From: Nitrososphaeria archaeon
GTDB lineage: Archaea > Thermoproteota > Nitrososphaeria > Nitrososphaerales > JACAEJ01
Assembly (NCBI GenBank): GCA_029775925.1
Contig: JARVKB010000020.1
Coordinates: 1 to 33,870, forward strand
Direction of reading: 5' to 3'
DNA length: 33,870 nucleotides
The position numbers and the translations under genes were made by a program. Under the pieces are notes generated by a model. That model was not told where the DNA came from. It saw only the letters and a program-made list of their open reading frames with translations, and did not search any database. Shown here piece by piece: positions 17,898 to 25,848 of this stretch; position 1 is the first letter of the stretch; each line of letters opens with the position of its first letter.

Positions 17898-18077
17898 GTG
17901 ATTGATATGTTGGTTTGTCCTGTTTGTAAGAATGATAAGATAACTTTAAACCAAGATTTGAAAATTAAAGGCTCCTCCCCACATATCGTTTACCTTCAAG
18001 CAAAATGCAATAAATGTAGTCAGGCGTTAGTCATAGAGTTCACACCAACAAAAGTTCAAGCTCAATACCCCGAATGA
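17898..18077 (+). CDS. Small two-CxxC zinc-ribbon protein, 56-59 residues
   Basis: A short plus-strand frame beginning at GTG 17898 or ATG 17907. It carries two cysteine pairs, LVCPVCKND near the start and AKCNKCSQALVIEF about 35 residues later, the layout of a zinc ribbon. A TATA-like TTTTAAAAAATAAA (17875-17888) lies about 25 bases before the ATG, favouring a leaderless ATG start. It ends 12 bases before the kinase gene and is probably co-transcribed with it. I do not recognise a named family. Confidence 0.6.
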   Translation: MIDMLVCPVCKNDKITLNQDLKIKGSSPHIVYLQAKCNKCSQALVIEFTPTKVQAQYPE

Positions 18078-18089
18078 TTTGATAGAAGA

Positions 18090-18656
18090 TTGCAGGATGT
18101 TATAGGCATTACAGGTACGCCTGGAACCGGAAAAAAGACCATAGGTCGATTATTAGCTAAACTCCTAGGCTATGATCTTTTGGATTTAAATCAACTCGCT
18201 ATTGAGAAGAATGCTATAATGGGTGAAGACGAGCATGGTTTAATAGTAAATCTTCATCTTTTAAGAAAATATGTGAAGGATGCTATAAAAGGGAAAAAAG
18301 TAATTGTTGTAGGCCATTTATTACCATCTGTACTTTCTAAGAAAGAAATAAGATTTGTTGCCATATTAAGATGCTCTCCTTTTGAGCTTGAGAAGAGAAT
18401 TAAATCAAGAAATTATAGTGATAAGAAAATCAAAGATAACGTTACATCAGAGATATTAGGTCTATGTACCTATGATGCTTTGAAAAAATTTGGAAAAAAG
18501 AAGGTATCTGAATTCGATACCACTGGTAAAGATGCTAAAGATGTTGCTGAAAAGATAATTAAAGTAATAAATGGAGAAATTCCAAAAGAGATAGGATTTA
18601 TTGATTGGCTCAGCCTTTTTGAAAAAGCAGAGCAATTAAATCTTTTTTTGGCATGA
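18090..18656 (+). CDS. AK6/Fap7-type adenylate kinase-like protein
   Basis: The archaeal AK6 family, related to Fap7, acts as an adenylate kinase or ATPase and in eukaryotes helps late small-subunit ribosome maturation. The 188-residue protein begins VIGITGTPGTGKKT (P-loop) and has the DLNQLAIE segment, the IVVGHLLP strand, and LRCSPFELEKRIKSRNYSDKKI as the lid region. The P-loop reads GTGKKT where the family has GTGKTT, so the Mg-binding threonine is shifted or replaced. Translation must begin at TTG 18090; an in-frame stop lies 15 bases upstream and no ATG/GTG is available near the start. It follows the small zinc-ribbon gene closely. Confidence 0.8.
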   Translation: MQDVIGITGTPGTGKKTIGRLLAKLLGYDLLDLNQLAIEKNAIMGEDEHGLIVNLHLLRKYVKDAIKGKKVIVVGHLLPSVLSKKEIRFVAILRCSPFELEKRIKSRNYSDKKIKDNVTSEILGLCTYDALKKFGKKKVSEFDTTGKDAKDVAEKIIKVINGEIPKEIGFIDWLSLFEKAEQLNLFLA

Positions 18657-18741
18657 TGAGTACGATTCACTTTCAATATACTCTATTTTTAATATAAACT
18701 TTATTTCCATATAGTTTTTATTTGTAGATAAATTAAGAAAA

Positions 18742-18747
18742 AGGGGG
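18742..18747 (+). promoter_or_regulatory. Ribosome-binding site before a CTG codon (LSm gene)
   Basis: AGGGGG (18742-18747) can pair with the anti-Shine-Dalgarno UCCUCC using one G-U pair. It lies eight bases before CTG 18756 and 53 bases before the first in-frame ATG, so it favours the CTG as start. Confidence 0.45.
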
Positions 18748-18755
18748 AAATAAAA

Positions 18756-19172
18756 CTGTCATCTATTGCTTATAAAAGGTTCGGCGAGGAGCTCATCTCT
18801 ATGATAGGAAGAAGGGTTGCTGTAGAAACAGCTGAAGGTAAAGTATATGAAGGAGAGCTCGCCGGTATAGACGAGAAGCTTAACATCATATTAAACAATG
18901 TGATAGGTGCTGGAGATAGAGTCTACAAAATAGTCTTGAACAGTGTTTTTATAAAAGAGATAAAGTTAGTAGAGAAGCCTTTCGATCTGAAAGCCCTTGC
19001 TGAAAGGCTGAACAAAGTCTTCCCAGGTATGGTGAAGCTGAGAGAAGATATTAGATCTATAATAGTCATGGATAAAATAAAGGTAACAGAGCAAGGAGTA
19101 GAGGGAAGCGGATTAGCCGCTGAGAGAGTAAAATCTGTCTTCGATGAGTTTATAAGAGAAATAAAAGGATAG
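18756..19172 (+). CDS. LSm (Sm-like) RNA-binding protein with C-terminal extension
   Basis: An archaeal Sm-like protein expected to form a heptameric ring binding U-rich RNA. The first ATG (18801) begins at MIGRRVAVETAEGKVYEGELAGID, the Sm1 strands. The preceding in-frame residues (SSIAYKRFGEELIS) are exactly the N-terminal helix that archaeal SmAP proteins carry. From the CTG at 18756 the protein has 138 residues. Sm2 corresponds to RVYKIVLNSVFIKEIKL. The last 65 residues form an extra domain, as in SmAP3-type proteins. It has its own AT-rich promoter region after the kinase gene. Confidence 0.8.
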   Translation: MSSIAYKRFGEELISMIGRRVAVETAEGKVYEGELAGIDEKLNIILNNVIGAGDRVYKIVLNSVFIKEIKLVEKPFDLKALAERLNKVFPGMVKLREDIRSIIVMDKIKVTEQGVEGSGLAAERVKSVFDEFIREIKG

Positions 19173-19801
19173 TAATTTTTCTAGTTGTATTCTTAATCCA
19201 GTTACTTTCATTTAGCTTAAAATTAGCTTTTATTGATACCTTCTCATAATATCCTTTATAATTTCTCAGTTCAATGTTAAAGCTTGAGTCTTTTATGCTT
19301 AAAGAGGAAGACTGCTTCGCCATTTTAAGGGAAATAAAATGGTCCAATGAAGCAATATGCTATCTTGTTCATCTAAAGGTATAGTAAGATATGGGAACTA
19401 TGGCATATATCAAAAGTATTCAACGATAAGGCAGGGACAATATTTCACAGAACAAGATTACCTTTGAGAATTTGGTTTTTATTGCTTTTATGATCAACCA
19501 AATATGTCCATACTACAGTTATTTAAAATACTTAACATGTATTATGACCTGGTTTATAAAATAGTAAAAACTTAAGAAGAACTGATATATTAGCGTAATA
19601 AACAAAAAGATTAAAGAAATGACGACCCAATTGGATATATGTTGACATAAGTGGGGAATAAACATCGATGATTTCTCCTATCAACCATCAACAAGATAAA
19701 TTCTAATTCTTTTTTTTATTTTTTATATTTTTTAAAAAAATATAGGAAAAAATGCCCATAAGCCTTAAGTATTGTAACTTTACACCGTAATATGAGCAAA
19801 A
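19173..19801. other. 629 bp intergenic region upstream of mtaB
   Basis: Long AT-rich gap between the LSm gene and mtaB. A minus-strand frame (19150-19347) overlaps the LSm 3' end and has no recognisable product. Close to mtaB there is a T/A-run block (19709-19744) and a TATA-like TTAAGTATT (19765-19773), placing a start near 19795, a few bases before ATG 19802. No tRNA, riboswitch or CRISPR pattern is seen. It could hold regulator sites for the methanol genes, but I cannot point to one. Confidence 0.35.
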
Positions 19802-21205
19802 ATGGTTAAATTTAGATATACCAAAATGGCTTACGCAGATCCTGATGACATGGTTTTCGGCCACGCCATATATCCTGTCTTTTGTAAAAATTGGAATATA
19901 CAATTTGGCGCGGGGTATGTAGTTCCTGAGGTTAAGGTTGCCCCAAGGCCTGGAACCGGGGATTCTTTAGAAAAATTGAAGGCGGAACATGAGAAGATAA
20001 CAAGAGATGCGTGCGATAGAGCAGCTGCTATAGGTATACCTTTCTTCATGATCGAGCAAGAACACGTATTTCAACAGACTTACAATCCGAAGTGGGCCGG
20101 AGAGATAACAGCCCTCCAAGCAGCTATAATTGAAGAGTATGTGAGCAAGTATGGAATGAAGGCAGCTCTAAGACAGACCGTTGGTGATATCAGAGTTGCA
20201 GAAAAGCCGGGAGGTCTCCGTGAATCTTTGGGCTCAGAGTACGATAGGCGCATAGCCGAGACTGTCGAGGAGTGTTGTAGAAACGGTGCAAGCGATATAT
20301 GTATGGAAACCATGGGTGGTAAAGAAGTACTTGACTATGGGTGTATGCGACAGGATATTCGTGCAATTCTGTTTGGAATAGGATACCTTGGTAGCATAGA
20401 TATGGAGTATGTTTGGGATAGGAATGTAAAAATATGCAGCAAGTACTCAACAAATCCGGGTGGAGAGACTAACTGCAGTGGTGCCAACACTCTAATGTTC
20501 GTAGCAGGAGGGCTAACATCCCATGACTTCCCCCACACAGTAGCTATGATGGGAAGGGCAATGGCCGCTGCAAGAACATTGGTGGCATATGAATGTGGTG
20601 CTGTAGGTCCTCACAAAGACTGTGCTTATGAAGGACCTATTGTCAAGGCCGTATCAGGTAGACCTGGTGCACAGGAAGGAAAGCAAGCTGTATGTGCCCA
20701 TGGCGATATAATGGGCAACACTATAGCTGCAGTGTGTGATGTCTGGAGCAATGAATCTGTAGAGTATCACTCTGAGTTCGGAGGGACTACTCCTGCAGTC
20801 TGGCTTCAGGCAACAGCTATGGAAGCAGCCTTAATGAACACTGCCATTCAGACAGGTCAGGCAAAAATTTTAAGAGATCTTTACACCCTTACAGATAGAT
20901 ATAGAGACCCACAAGGTTATTGTCTATCCTATGACAACGCTTGGAGGATTGGAAAAGCTTTGGTCGAGTATGGTAAGGACATATACTTGAGGGCTAGGGC
21001 AGCTGCTTTAGAAGCCGGTAAGATAATGAAGGAAGCTCACGAGAAGAGAGAAGTTGTCCTAACTCGCTTCGAGCTTGACTCTCTTGAAAGAGCTATGGCT
21101 GAACTTGAAGCTATGACAACAGAGACATCAAGGTGGGTTGAGAAATGCATAGCAGATTACAAGAGAAAGGTGCCTAACTTCAAGCCCGAGAACTATGGGC
21201 TATAA
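19802..21205 (+). CDS. mtaB: Methanol:corrinoid methyltransferase MtaB
   Basis: MtaB cleaves methanol and puts its methyl group on the Co(I) corrinoid of MtaC. The 467-residue protein is collinear with Methanosarcina MtaB from FxYTKMAYA to the closing FKPENYG. The three zinc ligands known from the M. barkeri enzyme are in place: E169 (ICMETMGGKE), C225 (ETNCSGANT) and C274 (KDCAYEG). The E-x-Y-H-x-E-F-G-G-T block is also intact. Co-linear mtaC starts 14 bases downstream. A long AT-rich region with a near-leaderless promoter precedes it. It would act in the cytoplasm as the MtaBC complex. Confidence 0.97.
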   Translation: MVKFRYTKMAYADPDDMVFGHAIYPVFCKNWNIQFGAGYVVPEVKVAPRPGTGDSLEKLKAEHEKITRDACDRAAAIGIPFFMIEQEHVFQQTYNPKWAGEITALQAAIIEEYVSKYGMKAALRQTVGDIRVAEKPGGLRESLGSEYDRRIAETVEECCRNGASDICMETMGGKEVLDYGCMRQDIRAILFGIGYLGSIDMEYVWDRNVKICSKYSTNPGGETNCSGANTLMFVAGGLTSHDFPHTVAMMGRAMAAARTLVAYECGAVGPHKDCAYEGPIVKAVSGRPGAQEGKQAVCAHGDIMGNTIAAVCDVWSNESVEYHSEFGGTTPAVWLQATAMEAALMNTAIQTGQAKILRDLYTLTDRYRDPQGYCLSYDNAWRIGKALVEYGKDIYLRARAAALEAGKIMKEAHEKREVVLTRFELDSLERAMAELEAMTTETSRWVEKCIADYKRKVPNFKPENYGL

Positions 21206-21219
21206 GAGGTGAAAGAAAA

Positions 21220-22029
21220 ATGGTACTTCCAAAAATAAAAAATACCGATTTTATCTTTAGACGATACAATGTAGAGTTAGAAGGGCCTGCCATACCTGTT
21301 GAAGAGACACCAGAAGTAAAAGGAGCTCTACCAAAAGAAGAGCCATACAAATCACTCGCATTGGCAGTAGTAAAAGGGGATACAGATATAGTTTTATCGA
21401 AGGTAAAGGATGCGTTAAAAACGATAAAACCTTTGGACATAATAGAGAAGGGACTGGCCAAAGGCATGGATGCAGTAGGTGCACTTTATGCCAGTGGTAC
21501 ATATTTCCTGCCAAACGTTATGGTAGCAGCTGATGCCATGATGGCTGGTATCGCTGAGTGTGAGAAAGCGTTAGGTAAGGCAACAGAAAAGAAGGGCAAA
21601 GTAGTTTGTCACGTTGCTGAAGGAGATCCTCACGACATAGGGAAGAACCTAGTCGTGATGTTCCTTAGAGCAGCAGGTTACGATGTAATAGACTTAGGAA
21701 GAGACGTCCCAATAGAGACAGTAGTAGATGCAGTTAAGAAAGAGAAGCCCATGTGGCTCACCGGAACGGCCCTTATGACAACTACGATGTCGGCCTTCCC
21801 GAAGATTTCTGAGAAGCTCAAGTCAATGGGCATAGATATTCCATTCGGTTGTGGTGGAGGAGCCCTATCTAAGGAATGGGTGGAATCTTTCGATCTTGGG
21901 TTCTTCGGTGCTAAAGCCCACCATGCGCCAAAGTTAGCAGATGCCATCCTTAAAGGTATGGGCTGGAAAGATCTTAGAGTAAAGTACAACGAAGTAGTTG
22001 GAGAGTACTCTACAGGCAAAGGTTGGTAA
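21220..22029 (+). CDS. mtaC: Methanol corrinoid protein MtaC
   Basis: MtaC carries the corrinoid that takes the methanol methyl group from MtaB and hands it to MtaA. The 269-residue protein has an N-terminal helical cap (FLPNVMVAADAM) and a B12-binding Rossmann domain with EGDPHDIGKN. H138 in that motif is the lower cobalt ligand. LTGTALMTTTM and GCGGGA bind the corrinoid tail. The sequence aligns throughout with M. barkeri MtaC. A ribosome-binding site GAGGTGA lies seven bases upstream, directly after the mtaB stop. A perfect palindrome follows the stop codon. Confidence 0.97.
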   Translation: MVLPKIKNTDFIFRRYNVELEGPAIPVEETPEVKGALPKEEPYKSLALAVVKGDTDIVLSKVKDALKTIKPLDIIEKGLAKGMDAVGALYASGTYFLPNVMVAADAMMAGIAECEKALGKATEKKGKVVCHVAEGDPHDIGKNLVVMFLRAAGYDVIDLGRDVPIETVVDAVKKEKPMWLTGTALMTTTMSAFPKISEKLKSMGIDIPFGCGGGALSKEWVESFDLGFFGAKAHHAPKLADAILKGMGWKDLRVKYNEVVGEYSTGKGW

Positions 22030-22032
22030 GAA

Positions 22033-22054
22033 GCATAGCGGAATTCCGCTATGC
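22033..22054 (+). terminator. Perfect 22-base palindrome after mtaC
   Basis: GCATAGCGGAA followed at once by its reverse complement TTCCGCTATGC starts three bases after the mtaC stop. A CCCACAATTTTATTTT tract follows. An 11-pair hairpin here could mark the end of a mtaBC transcript or protect its 3' end, leaving mtaA to its own promoter 66 bases later. A dimeric protein-binding site is the alternative. Confidence 0.6.
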
Positions 22055-22119
22055 CCACAATTTTATTTTAAAACTTTATTTATTTTAACTTCATTAACTT
22101 AATTTAAGGTGATAAAATA

Positions 22120-23148
22120 ATGGTTGAACTCACTCCTAAAGAAAGGGCATTCAAGATATTAAAAGGAGAGAAAGTGGATAGAATACCTGCCACTTCGCTT
22201 GCTGGTTGCGGAGGAACAGTGAACGTAGAAATGCAAGAAGCTACAGGAATTTTTTGGCCAGAGGCTCATAAAGATCCTGAGAAGATGGCTAAGCTTGCTA
22301 TAGCAAGTTATGAACTTACCGGACTAGAATGTGTAAGGGTTCCGTTCGATTTCGTAGAGGAACCTGAAGCTCTCGGTTGTAAGATAAAGTTCGGTGAGAA
22401 GGTAGACTCTGTCCCTGCGGTTGTCGAACATGTTTTTAGTAGTCCTGAAGAACTTAAAAAGCCTGAGAACATACTCGAACTAGGGAGAATACCCGTTGTA
22501 TTAAAGGCAATAGAGATATTAAAAGAAAGAGTCGGTGATTTTCTACCTATCTCGAGTCTTGCTCTTGGTCCATTTACGCTTGCAGCCATGCTGGCTGGAG
22601 AAGCAAGATTCTTAACATGGGTATTAAAGAAACCTGATTATGTAAGGGCCTTCGTGGATTTTTCGACTGATGTTATCATAGAATATGCCAAAGCACAGTA
22701 TAAAGCTGGATCTCATATAGTTCAGATAGGTGATCCAACTGCATCTCCTGATCTAATAAGCCCAGACGCCTTTAGACAGTTCGCTAAACCTGCGTTGATA
22801 GAAGTAGCTGATAATCTTGATGGATTAAAGCTTTTACATATATGTGGGAAGGCAGAATCCATCGTCCCTGATATGGCAGATTGTGGTTATCATGGGATAA
22901 GCGTTGAAGAATCTGTAAATATATCTAGGATAAAAACTCTTGTAGGAAATGTAAAAATATTGGGCAATATAAATTCGAAGCGTACACTGCTATTTGGCAA
23001 ACCTGAGGAAGTGGAAGCTGAAGTGAAGTTAGCTATAGCTAGCGGCGTTGATTTCGTTGAGCCAGGTTGCGGTTTTGCCCCAAGAACCCCAACAAGAAAC
23101 ATAAAAGCTATGGTAGAAGCTACTAAGAAGTTTGGAGTGAAGACGTAA
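22120..23148 (+). CDS. mtaA: Methylcobamide:CoM methyltransferase MtaA
   Basis: MtaA moves the methyl group from methyl-MtaC to coenzyme M, giving methyl-CoM for methyl-CoM reductase (not in this window). The 342-residue protein has the URO-D TIM-barrel fold. The zinc ligands are present as H240-x-C242 (LLHICG) and C317 (EPGCGFAPRTPT). The N-terminal TPKERAFKILKGEKVDRIP is family-typical. MtbA for methylamines is similar, but adjacency to mtaBC supports MtaA. AAGGTGAT ends six bases before ATG 22120. The 90-base gap with the palindrome suggests partly separate expression. Confidence 0.93.
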   Translation: MVELTPKERAFKILKGEKVDRIPATSLAGCGGTVNVEMQEATGIFWPEAHKDPEKMAKLAIASYELTGLECVRVPFDFVEEPEALGCKIKFGEKVDSVPAVVEHVFSSPEELKKPENILELGRIPVVLKAIEILKERVGDFLPISSLALGPFTLAAMLAGEARFLTWVLKKPDYVRAFVDFSTDVIIEYAKAQYKAGSHIVQIGDPTASPDLISPDAFRQFAKPALIEVADNLDGLKLLHICGKAESIVPDMADCGYHGISVEESVNISRIKTLVGNVKILGNINSKRTLLFGKPEEVEAEVKLAIASGVDFVEPGCGFAPRTPTRNIKAMVEATKKFGVKT

Positions 23149-23188
23149 ACCGAAACTTATTTTTTCTTATTTAAAATATCCTGAAAAA

Positions 23189-23908
23189 TTAACTTTGTGC
23201 CTTCTGTCTCTCTTCCTCTTCTTTTTTCATAACCTTGACGGCACTCATTATTTGATCTATTAGCATCTTTACCTTATCAACAGCTTCTAATGCATCTTTT
23301 CCATAAGCATCTGATCCTATTTCTTTTCTCCATTCTTCAGTTACCGTACCGCCACCAATAATGGTCTTAACCTTGTCCTTTAGACCCACTTCTTTTAACT
23401 TGTCTTCAACTTCCTTCATGGATAGAAGTGTAGGTGTCATTAAAGTTGACATGGCTATCACATTTGCACCCTCTTTCTGAGCTGATTGAACAAAATCTTT
23501 TGATGGTATATCTCTTCCTAAGTCTATTACATTATAACCTGCTGCCATGAGCATCGCCTTGACTATGTTCTTACCTATATCATGAACATCCCCTTCCACT
23601 ACTCCTATGACTATGGTACCTTTAGCTTTAGTCTCGGTCTTTGGCAGAAGTGGTAATAAAACATTAAGACCAGCGTACATAGCATCAGCAGATAATAGAA
23701 CTTCTGGTAAGAAGTATTCCTTGCACTCATATTTCTCTCCTACTATCTTCATTCCTGCTGCCAAACCATCGACAATTCCTATATAGGCTTGCTCTTTTCC
23801 TGCTTTGACTAATTCTGCCCATTCTTGCGCTGCTTTCGTTACTGCAGCCTCATCACCAACAACAACACCATCAGCCATTCTTTTTAGAATATCTTCTCTT
23901 TGGCTCAT
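23189..23908 (-). CDS. MttC/MtbC-type methyltransferase corrinoid protein
   Basis: A second corrinoid carrier of 239 residues, with an N-terminal cap containing YFLPEVLLSADAM and the B12 motif EGDVHDIGKN; H109 would be the cobalt ligand. The STLMTP and IIGGGTV loops complete the site. It resembles the carriers for methylamines, betaine or methoxy compounds more than MtaC. No matching MtbB/MttB-type methyltransferase gene is adjacent, so its methyl source is unknown. It is convergent with mtaA (40-base gap). A strong AAGGAGAT precedes ATG 23908. Confidence 0.9.
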   Translation of the reverse strand: MSQREDILKRMADGVVVGDEAAVTKAAQEWAELVKAGKEQAYIGIVDGLAAGMKIVGEKYECKEYFLPEVLLSADAMYAGLNVLLPLLPKTETKAKGTIVIGVVEGDVHDIGKNIVKAMLMAAGYNVIDLGRDIPSKDFVQSAQKEGANVIAMSTLMTPTLLSMKEVEDKLKEVGLKDKVKTIIGGGTVTEEWRKEIGSDAYGKDALEAVDKVKMLIDQIMSAVKVMKKEEEERQKAQS

Positions 23909-24039
23909 CTAATCTCCTTAGCATCAATAGTTACACTGTTATATTAATTTTATTCTGTCTTGCTGGCTATCTAAGATCAAAGATAATAATAGCGTTATGT
24001 TTATTTTCCTACAATTCTATAAATATAGAAGATCGGGGC

Positions 24040-24693
24040 ATGTTGAACTCTTCTTCTGAAATTGATGATTACATTAACGAACTTGTGTATGGGCATAAGA
24101 TCGATTTTCCCAAAATTATAACTTTATTTCTCTTGATAAAGGAGAAAGGCCCTATAGGTCGGTATAAAATAGTCAAGGAGTTGGAGATTCCCGAAGGTAT
24201 TGCAAGAGGCGCTTTATCTTATCTAACAAATTTGGGTTTTTTTCATAAAACAAAAAAAGGCACAGTATTGACAGAAACAGGATCAAGTATTTTATCGATG
24301 ATATTTAAAAAAACAGGAATTAAAAGTATCAAGAACTTTAATTTTGATTTCATGGCTTTAGATAGCTGTTGCGCAGTCGCACAATTGTCTCATAGAAAAA
24401 GCCTTAATGTTTTGACATTAAGGGACAAAGCTGTAAGAGCGGGCGCTTCAGCGTTTATGTTGATTTCTTATGAAAGGGATAGATTTGTCATCCCTAAAGT
24501 TTACAAAGATATCTCAACAGTTTTTCCACCCTTGGCTGAGAAATTGAGTAAAGAATTCTCTCTTACAGATGGTGATTTACTAGCGTCTGCCTTTGCGCGT
24601 AATGCTTGGAAAGCTTCATATGCCTTAATATCTGTAGCAATTAACGATTATACTTATCTTATTACGAGTTCTAATAAAAGAAAGTTTCTATAA
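24040..24693 (+). CDS. DUF4443 winged-helix transcriptional regulator
   Basis: The 217-residue protein has an N-terminal winged-helix region at about residues 25-90, with IGRYKIVKELEIPEGIARGALSYLTNLGF as the recognition half. A C-terminal domain of the DUF4443 type follows, with the C-C pair in LDSCCAVAQLS, VRAGASAFMLISY and GDLLASAFARNAWKASYALI. It sits between the two halves of the methyl-transfer cluster and is divergent from the second corrinoid protein (131 bp between), so it may regulate one or both. The ligand is unknown. The start is ATG 24040. Confidence 0.7.
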   Translation: MLNSSSEIDDYINELVYGHKIDFPKIITLFLLIKEKGPIGRYKIVKELEIPEGIARGALSYLTNLGFFHKTKKGTVLTETGSSILSMIFKKTGIKSIKNFNFDFMALDSCCAVAQLSHRKSLNVLTLRDKAVRAGASAFMLISYERDRFVIPKVYKDISTVFPPLAEKLSKEFSLTDGDLLASAFARNAWKASYALISVAINDYTYLITSSNKRKFL

Positions 24694-24724
24694 AAATAGT
24701 GCAAAAATTTTTGCACTATTTTTA
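24691..24724. terminator. Perfect 34-base palindrome between convergent genes
   Basis: TAAAAATAGTGCAAAAA is followed at once by its exact reverse complement TTTTTGCACTATTTTTA. It overlaps the last bases of the DUF4443 gene and lies 20 bases beyond the end of the convergent URO-D-like gene. Each strand ends in a run of T after a GTGC/GCAC stem, so it can stop transcription from both sides. Confidence 0.65.
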
Positions 24725-24744
24725 TTTATTGATTAAGTCTGTGC

Positions 24745-25815
24745 TTATAATGTTTTTATAGCATCCGTAATCGCTTTCACTTTTTCTATAGGTTCTTCAT
24801 CTATAACTATTGGGTTATCAGAGCTTAATATAAAACCTCCCTCCTTACCTAATTTGTCGATTAAATTTCTGCAATAAACTCTAACATCTTCTTTATTTGT
24901 AAATTTCAAGAGCGATACATTGCCCATAATACACATATGGTTTCCGATGTTCTCTTTTGCTTTTATGATGTCTGTAGAGCTATCTAAATGTAGAATGCAT
25001 TCTTCCTTAGGGAGCTCTTTAAGGTAATTAAATATTGGATATGCATTAACATCGAACTGTAATATAGGCAATATCTTAGCATCTATGAGTTGCTCTATCA
25101 TTATTTTTGCTGTTGGCCAGACAAACGAAGAAAAATGAGGAGTGCCTATACTTTCAGGGGTCGAATTTATGAAGCTCAACCATATCCTTCTTACATTAGA
25201 TATCGTACAGAGCTTTATAAAGAGATTTGTCATATCATCTACAATTGTATTACATGCCCTAACTATTTTCCATGGATATCTTACAATATCCTTAGCGATT
25301 TCTGTGAATCCTCTAGCATAGGCAAGAAAACCGAAAGGCACTATTCCTAAAGCTCCTGCGTAAAGAGGAACTTTTCTCTCTTCCTCCCACTTTTGAGCGA
25401 AAGTCTTCGTCTTCTCTGCAGCGCTAATCACAGCTTTCTCTATATCTTCATCAATATCCTGCTCCTTGTAAACCCGAGAAATATAGCCTATAAATCCTTC
25501 TCCTATGAGCTCATCGTACCCATTAGAATCCTTCATTATGATCATCGCTTCTCGGGCACCGAGTTTACATGGTGTATAGGTCCTCCCAGTCATTAAGGTT
25601 AAAGGCCAAAAGAAAAAGCCATCGCATCCTCCTAAATCTGTGAATATCTTCTCAAAATTCTCTTCAGCCTTTCTAAGATCTGGAGGGGTATGTAGAGTTA
25701 TAACAGGAGCTATTGGTACCCTATCAGGTCTTTCAAGCCTCAAAGCCATGTTTATTCTTTCTAAAGGAGATATGGGTCTTGAAACTTCTTCTAGCACTTC
25801 CTCGATGGTCTTCAT
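24745..25815 (-). CDS. URO-D family protein without MtaA zinc ligands
   Basis: This 356-residue protein has the uroporphyrinogen decarboxylase/MtaA fold; the N-terminal SPLERINMALRLERPDRVPIAP is typical. Where MtaA has LLHICG it reads ILQFDVN, and where MtaA has the third cysteine (EPGCGF) it reads LSSDNP, so all three zinc ligands are missing. It is therefore not a CoM methyltransferase of the MtaA type. URO-D-fold proteins also serve as substrate-specific methyltransferases, for example vanillate O-demethylase MtvB. It is transcribed 33 bases after ramA, so a methyl-transfer or corrinoid-related role is likely; the substrate is unknown. Confidence 0.75.
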   Translation of the reverse strand: MKTIEEVLEEVSRPISPLERINMALRLERPDRVPIAPVITLHTPPDLRKAEENFEKIFTDLGGCDGFFFWPLTLMTGRTYTPCKLGAREAMIIMKDSNGYDELIGEGFIGYISRVYKEQDIDEDIEKAVISAAEKTKTFAQKWEEERKVPLYAGALGIVPFGFLAYARGFTEIAKDIVRYPWKIVRACNTIVDDMTNLFIKLCTISNVRRIWLSFINSTPESIGTPHFSSFVWPTAKIMIEQLIDAKILPILQFDVNAYPIFNYLKELPKEECILHLDSSTDIIKAKENIGNHMCIMGNVSLLKFTNKEDVRVYCRNLIDKLGKEGGFILSSDNPIVIDEEPIEKVKAITDAIKTL

Positions 25816-25848
25816 GATTCTTCAATAAAAGATCCAAACATTAATTAT

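Noticed and set aside
19150-19347. 65-codon minus-strand frame after the LSm gene
   Set aside because: No recognisable motif, overlaps the LSm 3' end, and no ribosome-binding site; left as unexplained intergenic sequence.
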